From: JAMIFN01 sp035906235
Lineage (GTDB): Bacteria > Pseudomonadota > Gammaproteobacteria > Burkholderiales > Burkholderiaceae_C
DNA: 5,637 nucleotides
Direction: 5' to 3'
Assembly: GCA_035906235.1 (NCBI GenBank)
Contig: JAMIFN010000006.1
Span: 1-5,637 of the forward strand
The position numbers and the translations under genes are program-made. Every line of letters begins with the position of its first letter. Position 1 is the stretch's first letter. The notes under the pieces were generated by a model. It saw only the letters and a list, made by a program, of their open reading frames with translations. It made no database searches and was not told the origin of the DNA. Shown piece by piece: positions 1 through 4,620 of this stretch.

Positions 1-90
1 GAACGCTATGGCGCGCCCGCTGCAGCGGCGCATATCGCCGCGCAACTGGGGCTGGCGCATGAGTTTGTGGATGTGCCCAATCCCGCTTAG
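1..90 (+). CDS. 3' end of an unidentified protein-coding gene (partial)
   Basis: An open frame enters from the left edge and ends at TAG (88-90), giving the 29 C-terminal residues ERYGAPAAAAHIAAQLGLAH followed by EFVDVPNPA. The alanine-rich helix after a Tyr-Gly turn vaguely recalls the C-terminal helix of non-hydrolysing UDP-GlcNAc 2-epimerases (an N/R-Y-G-x-G-x-A pattern), but the fragment is too short to name. Codon use is GC-rich and normal for the window, so I take it as real coding sequence rather than chance. The gene is convergent with aat; a gene-free stretch of 323 bp containing tandem repeats separates the two. Confidence 0.55.
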   Translation, partial: ERYGAPAAAAHIAAQLGLAHEFVDVPNPA

Positions 91-96
91 GCCAAG

Positions 97-216
97 CGCC
101 ACCACCACACCACACCACCACAGCACCACAGCACCACAGCACCACAGCACCACAGCACCACAGCACCACAGCACCACAGCACCACAGCACCACAGCACCA
201 CAGCACCACAGCACCC
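97..216. repeat. Tandem 8-bp microsatellite, unit CAGCACCA
   Basis: From 121 to 216 the 8-bp unit CAGCACCA repeats twelve times head to tail; the only mismatch is the last base of the final copy. Degenerate units lie just before it (113-120 with one mismatch, 105-112 and 97-104 with two each), which is the usual picture of an array that has expanded from an eroded edge. The array starts shortly after the stop codon at 88-90. Eight is not a multiple of three, so the array stays open in several frames on both strands and creates long but meaningless ORFs (an HHSTTAPQ period on the + strand, GAVVLWCC on the - strand). Perfect repeats like this usually vary in copy number by replication slippage. 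Confidence 0.95.
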
Positions 217-250
217 AGGCTGAAATAGAAAAGCCTAGAAATGGGACAAT

Positions 251-266
251 AGGCAAATAAATGCCT
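251..266. other. Small inverted repeat (hairpin) in the gene-free region
   Basis: AGGCA (251-255) and TGCCT (262-266) can form a 5-bp stem with the loop AATAAA. The flanks (ATA before, TAT after) extend the pairing with one bulge. It lies between two convergent genes, so a weak transcription-end role on either strand is possible, but no clean T-run follows on either side. Low confidence in any function. Confidence 0.3.
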
Positions 267-279
267 TATCTGCCATGAT

Positions 280-299
280 TTGTTCCATATTTGGAACAA
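280..299. other. Perfect 8-bp inverted repeat (operator-like or hairpin)
   Basis: TTGTTCCA (280-287) and TGGAACAA (292-299) are exact reverse complements separated by TATT. The size and symmetry would suit a dimeric regulator; IclR-family operators have a similar TGGAA...TTCCA look. However, no gene starts nearby: the region lies between the 3' ends of two convergent genes. A hairpin acting at transcript ends, or a remnant of a mobile repeat, is therefore equally likely. Confidence 0.4.
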
Positions 300-308
300 T
301 TAGCATCT

Positions 309-391
309 GCTCTTATTTTTAATGGTTTTTTACAGCATCATTTTGCAAAAAACACCGAGAAAACCTGCCTGAATAGCTCTTATTTTTGATG
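309..391 (-). repeat. AT-rich dispersed repeat element, intergenic copy
   Basis: This block is bounded by a direct repeat: 309-324 and 376-391 both read GCTCTTATTTTTxATG and match at 15 of 16 bases. Read on the - strand from 391 to 360, it matches 5060-5091 inside tlyA at 26 of 32 bases, including the 13-base identity TCAGGCAGGTTTT. The block is much richer in A+T than the flanking genes and contains the palindrome TTTTGCAAAA (341-350). A six-base-pair hairpin (388-393 with 397-402) sits at its outer edge next to the end of aat. The opening resembles short intergenic repeats I remember from Comamonadaceae genomes (a TCAAAxxTGATAGCT-like start); that family assignment is memory and unverified. 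The exact ends are uncertain. Confidence 0.6.
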
Positions 392-402
392 TTAAAAACA
401 TC
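388..402 (-). terminator. Possible weak hairpin just downstream of aat
   Basis: GATGTT (388-393) and AACATC (397-402) pair around a 3-base loop, and outer T/A bases can lengthen the stem on the + strand reading. It begins 11 bases past the aat stop codon, where a terminator for the pyrD-hydrolase-aat transcript would be expected. The stem is AT-rich and no T-run follows on the - strand, so it is not a canonical intrinsic terminator. Confidence 0.3.
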
Positions 403-413
403 GAAATTTGGCT

Positions 414-1181
414 TTAGCTTGGCTCTGCTGTTTGCCACAGCGTGCGCAACAGGCCTTTGTGAAAATCCCATACGGGCGCGGGTTGCTGGCAGGCCAGGGC
501 GACATGCTGGCAAAAGGCAGTGCGCGGCATTTCGGCAGCGCCCAGCGATGCTAAATGCGGCGTGTTTTGCTGGCAGTCAATATGGCGGATGCCGCTGGCT
601 GCGCAAAAGGCCACCAGTGCGGCCAGGGCGATTTTGGAGGCGTCGCTGGCGCGCGCAAACATGGATTCGCCAAACACCGCCTGGCCTAGTGCCGTGCAGT
701 ACAGGCCACCCACCAGCTGGCCATCAACCCAGGTTTCGATGCTGTGCGCGCAGCCCGCACGGTGCAAATCGGTATAGGCCGCTTGCATCTCGGGCAAAAC
801 CCAAGTGCCGTTTTGCCCCGCCCGTGGGCTGTTGGCGCAGGCGGCGATGGTGGCGGCAAAGTCAAAGTCCACACGGATTTCGCAGCGCGGGTCGCGCACA
901 AATTTCTTCAGCGTGCGAGCAAACGAGGGTTGGATTTTGAAGTCATGCACGGCCAACACCATGCGCGGGTCGGGCGACCACCACAACACAGGCTCGCCCG
1001 CGCTAAACCACGGAAAAATGCCTAGGCTATAGGCCGTTTTTAAAGTCGCCACCGACAAATCGCCGCCCATGGCCAATAAACCTGCGGCGCCATCTTCGGC
1101 GTGCCAAGCTTGCGCTACGGGCGGAAAGGCCTGGCCGGGCGCCAGCAGGGGCAAATCAGGGCTGGGTTCAGACATGGGCAT
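414..1181 (-). CDS. aat: Leucyl/phenylalanyl-tRNA--protein transferase
   Basis: Cytoplasmic enzyme that moves Leu or Phe from aminoacyl-tRNA to the N-terminus of proteins starting with Lys or Arg, marking them for ClpS/ClpAP degradation (the bacterial N-end rule). At 255 residues it has the whole family pattern: GLLAMGGDLS (34-43), YSLGIFPWF (51-59), the WWSPDPRMVL block (67-76), GTWVLPEM (125-132), HSIETW then LVGGLY (146-161), FGESMF (170-175) and IDCQ...LASLGA (201-215). Glu172 and Gln204 are 32 residues apart, the same spacing as the key E. coli residues Glu156 and Gln188 as I recall them. The ATG at 1181 follows the hydrolase stop codon by one base, so translation is probably coupled; a second in-frame ATG two codons later is an equally good start. 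No clear Shine-Dalgarno precedes either. The gene ends with TAA and appears complete. Confidence 0.96.
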   Translation of the reverse strand: MPMSEPSPDLPLLAPGQAFPPVAQAWHAEDGAAGLLAMGGDLSVATLKTAYSLGIFPWFSAGEPVLWWSPDPRMVLAVHDFKIQPSFARTLKKFVRDPRCEIRVDFDFAATIAACANSPRAGQNGTWVLPEMQAAYTDLHRAGCAHSIETWVDGQLVGGLYCTALGQAVFGESMFARASDASKIALAALVAFCAASGIRHIDCQQNTPHLASLGAAEMPRTAFCQHVALACQQPAPVWDFHKGLLRTLWQTAEPS

Positions 1182-1182
1182 G

Positions 1183-2025
1183 TTAAAGAAAGCGGCTGTT
1201 GGCCTGTTTATTCAACTGGCTATGCAGCTGGCTGGGCATATGCAGCGAAGAAAAGCCATCCACCACCATCTGCACGATGAAGGATTTGATGTGTTCCAGC
1301 GCTTCATCGGCCTTGCTTTGCAGCAAGAAATGCGAGCTTTCGACCCGCACCAACATGGTTTGCGGCGCGCAGTCTTGCACCAAACGGGCGCAGCTGGCGG
1401 GCACTACCAGGTCATTGGTGGCTTGCAAATACAAAACCGGCATGCGCAGCGCCGAGAGTTCGGGCGTGACATCCACCTTGCTGATGGTTTTTAGGCGGTG
1501 GCGGAAGACCTCCATGCTGACATTCTTGCCCACCAGTTTTTCTTGCCCCGCCCAAAAATCCATCTTGCCCTGGGCCAGGCGATTGACCCAACCCATGGGC
1601 ACCAGCTCAATCGGCAGCACCGACCACAGCGGCGCCAGCGGCGCCAACATGACATAGGGGTTGCGCGCCAGGCTGCAGCACAAAATCAGCCCCATGCAGC
1701 GGCGCTGCCCCAGGGCTTGTTCTTCGCGCGCGGTTTGCGCGGCCCAGGCCACGCTGATGGCCACGGGCCCCGAGAAGGATTCGCCCAAGATGAGGTAGCG
1801 CGCATCCACGGGCAGGTTGTGCGCAATATAGTGTTCGACCGCGTGCTGCAGTTGCTGCAAATCGAGTTTGTCGTTGTCGGGGTAGTGCAGGGCATGGGCA
1901 ATCAGCTGCGGCTCATCCGCGCCCACTTGCATCCGCCCTATGCGGCGCAGCAGGGGTGCAAACAGCTCGCCCGTGCCGTCTAGGCCGGGCAGCAAAATCA
2001 GGTGGATGGGGCGGGAATTGGGCAT
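1183..2025 (-). CDS. Alpha/beta hydrolase-fold protein, substrate unknown
   Basis: A 280-residue single-domain alpha/beta hydrolase. The N-terminal strand and oxyanion turn read ILLPGLDGTG (10-19). The nucleophile elbow is GESFSG (81-86), with Ser83 as the likely nucleophile; Ser replaces the usual second Gly of GxSxG, but Gly86 follows. A lid-like region (about 120-180) precedes PVLYLQATNDLVVP (196-209), where Asp205 is the likely catalytic acid, and ESSHFLLQ (229-236), where His232 completes the triad. No signal peptide or membrane span is seen, so it is probably cytoplasmic. The last 25 residues are a polar tail outside the fold. It starts 5 bases after the pyrD stop and ends one base before aat, so it is a middle gene of that operon. 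In many Burkholderiales this position holds the other N-end-rule transferase gene (bpt/ate). Esterase, thioesterase or lipase activity is possible; the sequence does not decide. Confidence 0.88.
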   Translation of the reverse strand: MPNSRPIHLILLPGLDGTGELFAPLLRRIGRMQVGADEPQLIAHALHYPDNDKLDLQQLQHAVEHYIAHNLPVDARYLILGESFSGPVAISVAWAAQTAREEQALGQRRCMGLILCCSLARNPYVMLAPLAPLWSVLPIELVPMGWVNRLAQGKMDFWAGQEKLVGKNVSMEVFRHRLKTISKVDVTPELSALRMPVLYLQATNDLVVPASCARLVQDCAPQTMLVRVESSHFLLQSKADEALEHIKSFIVQMVVDGFSSLHMPSQLHSQLNKQANSRFL

Positions 2026-2030
2026 GCGTT

Positions 2031-3104
2031 TTAGGCTTTCTGGCTGCGGGCTATGGCTTGCGCGGCCTCGTGCACCAGTGCCGAGCCTTTGTAAATCAGC
2101 CCGGTGTAGATTTGCACCACATCGGCGCCGGCGGCAATTTTGCTGGCCGCATCAGCGCCGCTGACAATACCGCCCACGCCGATGATGGGGAAACCCGCGC
2201 CCAAGGCGCTGCGCAATTGCGCAATCACGGCATTGCTTTTGGCCAGCACGGGCGCACCCGATAGGCCGCCCGCTTCTGTGGCGTGTGGCAGGCCGGCTAC
2301 AGCGCTGCGTTCTAGCGTGGTGTTGCTGGCAATCACGCCTAGGCGCTGCGTGGGCAGGCCAGTGGCATCGCAGCCCAAGCGTTTGAGGGTGGCGGCAATC
2401 AGCTGCACCTGCGCTTGGTCTAAATCAGGCGCGATTTTCACGAATAGGGGCTTCATTTGCCCGTGCTGCGCCGCCAGCTTTTCTTGTTCTGCCAGCAGGG
2501 TGCTGAGCAAAGCGTCCAGCGCTTCGTCGCTTTGCAGGCTGCGCAGGTTTTGCGTGTTGGGGCTGCTGATATTGACGGTGATGTAATCGGCGTGGGCATA
2601 AACCCCGCGCAGGCCGATGAGGTAATCATCCGTGGCGTTTTCTATGGGCGTGGCGGCGTTTTTGCCGATATTCAGCCCCAAAATGCGCTCCGTGCTGCGG
2701 AATTTGGCCTTTTGTACATTGGCAATAAACGCATCTAAGCCTTCGTTGTTAAAGCCCAGGCGGTTAATCAGCGCGTTTTTCTCGGGGATGCGGAACATGC
2801 GCGGCTTGGGGTTGCCCGGCTGCGCCTTGGGCGTAACGGTGCCGACCTCGACAAAACCAAAACCCATGGCGCCTAGGCCATCAATCACGCGGGCGTTTTT
2901 GTCTAGGCCTGCGGCCAAGCCCACGCGATTGGGAAAACGCAAGCCCGCCACGGTGACAGGGTCGCTGACCATGGGCTGGCTCCAGGCGCAGGCTAAGGGC
3001 GTGCCCTGGCCGCGTGCCAAGGTGTTGATGAAGAAATCGTGTGCTTCTTCAGGCGGCAGGCTAAAGAGCCCCGCTTTGATGAGGGAGTAAGGAAGAATGG
3101 CCAT
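2031..3104 (-). CDS. pyrD: Dihydroorotate dehydrogenase (quinone), class 2
   Basis: Oxidises dihydroorotate to orotate, the fourth step of de novo UMP synthesis, passing electrons through FMN to the quinone pool at the inner face of the membrane. The 357-residue product opens with the class 2 amphipathic helix (MAILPYSLIKAGLFSLPPEE), which forms the membrane and quinone site. Then come GLAAGLDKNA (62-71), VEVGTVTPKAQPGNPKPR (85-102), INRLGFNNEG (113-122), LGLNIGKN (142-149) and NISSPNTQNLR (178-188), where Ser181 corresponds to the catalytic Ser175 of E. coli. The C-terminal half has KIAPDL, ASNTT and the phosphate-binding IIGVGGI block. I chose the ATG at 3104 because it aligns with the family N-terminus; an in-frame GTG at 3122 would add six residues. 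Neither has an obvious Shine-Dalgarno. It is the first gene of the leftward cluster and appears intact. Confidence 0.96.
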   Translation of the reverse strand: MAILPYSLIKAGLFSLPPEEAHDFFINTLARGQGTPLACAWSQPMVSDPVTVAGLRFPNRVGLAAGLDKNARVIDGLGAMGFGFVEVGTVTPKAQPGNPKPRMFRIPEKNALINRLGFNNEGLDAFIANVQKAKFRSTERILGLNIGKNAATPIENATDDYLIGLRGVYAHADYITVNISSPNTQNLRSLQSDEALDALLSTLLAEQEKLAAQHGQMKPLFVKIAPDLDQAQVQLIAATLKRLGCDATGLPTQRLGVIASNTTLERSAVAGLPHATEAGGLSGAPVLAKSNAVIAQLRSALGAGFPIIGVGGIVSGADAASKIAAGADVVQIYTGLIYKGSALVHEAAQAIARSQKA

Positions 3105-3185
3105 AGGCGGCGATTTTCGCACGCTGGCTGCGCCCGCAGTTTTGCGGCGGCTTTTTAGCGGCCCACTTCTGCAGGCAAAATGCGG

Positions 3186-3219
3186 GGCTAGGCTAGGCTA
3201 GGGCTGGGTGAGTCAGCCC
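3186..3219. other. GGCTA triple repeat plus GC hairpin in the pyrD/bla divergent region
   Basis: The divergent intergenic region contains three consecutive 5-bp units, GGCTA, from 3186 to 3200. They are followed immediately by a perfect 6-bp inverted repeat, GGGCTG (3201-3206) and CAGCCC (3214-3219), with a 7-base loop. The hairpin would lie in the untranslated leader of either transcript. About 23 bases further right is a run of nine T (3243-3251) directly before the beta-lactamase ribosome binding site. I could not identify convincing -35/-10 pairs for either gene. Regulatory function is unproven. Confidence 0.45.
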
Positions 3220-3251
3220 GCCCTGGGGTTTTGGTGCCATTGTTTTTTTTT

Positions 3252-3263
3252 GGAGATGTAGCC
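3252..3263 (+). promoter_or_regulatory. Ribosome binding site of the beta-lactamase gene
   Basis: GGAG at 3252-3255 sits 8 bases before the ATG at 3264 and directly after nine T residues. It is the clearest Shine-Dalgarno in the window. It fixes the start at 3264 rather than at the in-frame TTG at 3231, which would put an unlikely stretch before the signal peptide. The U-rich tract upstream could also help ribosomal protein S1 bind. Confidence 0.75.
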
Positions 3264-4097
3264 ATGCGGTTGCAGCGTTTTCTGTTGAGCTTGCTGCTTT
3301 GCGGCACGGCCTTGAGTGCCCAAGCTCAGGTCCAGGCGCAGGTAGGGGGCCGTGCGAGCGCGCAAGAGCGCACAGATTTTGCGGAAATTTTTACGCGCTT
3401 GGGGGCTCAGGGCACCTTGCTGGTGGCCGATGAACGCAGCGCCCAACCCGCGCTCTGGGTTTTTAACCCGAAGCGGGCGCAGCAGCGCTATTCGCCCGCG
3501 TCCACCTTCAAAATCGCGCACACCCTGTTTGCCCTAGATGCGGGCTTGGTGCGCGACGAGTTTCAGGTTTTCCCTTGGGATGGCGTGCCGCGCAGCTTTG
3601 CCGGCCATAACCAAGACCAAACCTTGCGCAGCGCCATGCGCAACTCCACGATTTGGGTGTATCAGGGTTTTAAAAAGCAGCTGGGCGAGCGCAAAGCGCA
3701 AGCGTATTTAAAAAAAATCGCCTACGGCAATGCCAGCGCGCACACGCAAAAGGGCGATTATTGGGTGGATGGCGATTTGGCCATCTCCGCCTATGAGCAA
3801 GTGGATTTTCTGCGCAAGCTCTACCGCCACCAGCTGCCCTTTGCCCTGCAAGATCAGCGCTTGGTGGAAGATTTGATGATTGTGGAAGCCGGGCGCAATT
3901 GGATTTTGCGCGCCAAAACTGGCTGGGAAGGGCGTTATGGCTGGTGGGTCGGCTGGGTAGATCACCCCACAGGCCCGGTGTTTTTTGCCCTGAATATCGA
4001 CACCCCCAAACGCCTAGACGATTTGTACAAACGCGAAGCCATAGGACGCGCCGCGCTGCACAGCTTGGGCGCTTTGCCCAGTGCCACCTTGCCATAA
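3264..4097 (+). CDS. Class D (OXA-type) serine beta-lactamase
   Basis: Periplasmic enzyme that hydrolyses beta-lactams through an acyl-serine intermediate. The 277-residue precursor starts with a typical signal peptide: MRLQR, a leucine-rich core, then an AQA site, so cleavage after Ala21 is likely. The class D motifs are in order: S80-T-F-K83 (nucleophile Ser80; Lys83 is the lysine that is carboxylated in this class), S128-T-I130 (the S-x-V motif, with Ile for Val), Y154-G-N156, YWVDGDLAIS (166-175; Trp167 is the residue that normally shields the carboxy-lysine), and K218-T-G220 followed by WEGRYGWWVGW. All catalytic elements are present, so it should be active. BlaR/MecR sensor domains share this fold, but the signal peptide and the lack of membrane spans point to a free enzyme. 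The spectrum cannot be read from sequence. Base composition matches the neighbours and no attC or IS is seen, which suggests a resident chromosomal gene. Confidence 0.95.
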   Translation: MRLQRFLLSLLLCGTALSAQAQVQAQVGGRASAQERTDFAEIFTRLGAQGTLLVADERSAQPALWVFNPKRAQQRYSPASTFKIAHTLFALDAGLVRDEFQVFPWDGVPRSFAGHNQDQTLRSAMRNSTIWVYQGFKKQLGERKAQAYLKKIAYGNASAHTQKGDYWVDGDLAISAYEQVDFLRKLYRHQLPFALQDQRLVEDLMIVEAGRNWILRAKTGWEGRYGWWVGWVDHPTGPVFFALNIDTPKRLDDLYKREAIGRAALHSLGALPSATLP

Positions 4098-4119
4098 ACG
4101 CCAACAGGAATCTGAACCC

Positions 4120-4605
4120 ATGCAAACTGTAGACATCGCGGCCTTCCGCATCAGCGGAGCCAGCATCCGCACCAATAACGCGCTCGAAGCCAGTGGCCAA
4201 GGCCGCATCGGGCAGCTATGGCAAGACTATGCCGCCACTGCCAGCAGTGCCGTTGCGGGGGCGCAGGCTTATGGCGTGTATTCTGATTACGAATCCGATG
4301 CCTCGGGCGATTACCGCCTGACGGTGGGCAGCCGCGATAACCGCGATAACCGCGACAGCGCCGAGGCGCAGGCCGCTGCGAACGGCGTCACGGTTCAAGT
4401 TCAAGCGGGCAGCTATTTGGCCTTTCGCGCGCAGGGGCAAATGCCTAGGGCGGTGGTGCAAGCCTGGCAGACGATTTGGGCGCACTTTGCAGCTGAACAG
4501 GCCGATGCCTTGCCCTATGTGCGCGTCTATGGCACAGATTTTGAGCACTATGACGCGCCCGATTCAGCCGTGATTTACATCGGCATTGCCCCGCGCCAGC
4601 CTTAA
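4120..4605 (+). CDS. Cass2/GyrI-like effector-binding domain protein
   Basis: A 161-residue stand-alone effector-binding domain of the kind also found at the C-terminus of AraC/MerR drug-sensing regulators (GyrI/SbmC/BmrR fold). Supporting segments are YGVYSDYESDASGDYRL (51-67), the VQAGSYLAFRAQGQMP stretch, the VVQAWQTIWAHF helix, and the end strands YVRVYGTDFEHYD and VIYIGIA. These resemble the integron-associated 'Cass2' family, one member of which binds cationic drugs; the resemblance is from memory of the family pattern. There is no DNA-binding domain and no signal peptide, so it probably binds small molecules in the cytoplasm. The ATG at 4120 follows AGGA (4106-4109) by 10 bases; the upstream GTG at 4081 overlaps the end of the beta-lactamase gene and is less likely. 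It starts 22 bases after that gene and ends 15 before tlyA, so it is probably co-transcribed with both. A 9-bp repeat encodes RDN-RDN-RDS (residues 72-80). Confidence 0.82.
   Translation: MQTVDIAAFRISGASIRTNNALEASGQGRIGQLWQDYAATASSAVAGAQAYGVYSDYESDASGDYRLTVGSRDNRDNRDSAEAQAAANGVTVQVQAGSYLAFRAQGQMPRAVVQAWQTIWAHFAAEQADALPYVRVYGTDFEHYDAPDSAVIYIGIAPRQP
4333..4359 (+). repeat. In-frame 9-bp repeat (RDN-RDN-RDS)
   Basis: CGCGATAAC occurs twice in tandem (4333-4341, 4342-4350), followed by a related CGCGACAGC (4351-4359). It encodes a charged loop after the VGS strand of the effector-binding protein. Each unit is three codons, so copy-number change would keep the frame. Confidence 0.8.
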
Positions 4606-4620
4606 AGCCCCGCCACGGAT

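Noticed and set aside
97..216. CRISPR array.
   Set aside because: The repeats are 8 bp with no spacers, so this is a microsatellite.
121..216. Cluster of Chi-like recombination sites.
   Set aside because: The - strand unit TGGTGCTG shares letters with the E. coli Chi octamer GCTGGTGG, but the exact octamer does not occur in the array.
87..299. ORFs across the tandem repeat on both strands (HHSTTAPQ and GAVVLWCC periods).
   Set aside because: An 8-bp array without stops stays open in several frames; there is no ribosome site and the translation is pure repeat.
386..940. Long + strand ORFs lying opposite aat, the hydrolase and pyrD.
   Set aside because: They are antisense to well-supported genes, show no family motifs, and arise from GC-rich codon structure.
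3231..3263. Longer beta-lactamase start at TTG 3231.
   Set aside because: The added residues would precede a normal signal peptide, and the strong GGAG lies correctly before the ATG at 3264.
4098..4119. Integron attC site between the beta-lactamase and the Cass2-like gene.
   Set aside because: No paired core sites of the RYYYAAC/GTTRRRY type are visible around either gene, and no integrase is in the window; the short gaps look like an ordinary operon.
4216..4548. Leftward ORF opposite the effector-binding gene.
   Set aside because: Antisense to a gene with recognisable domain pattern; no independent support.
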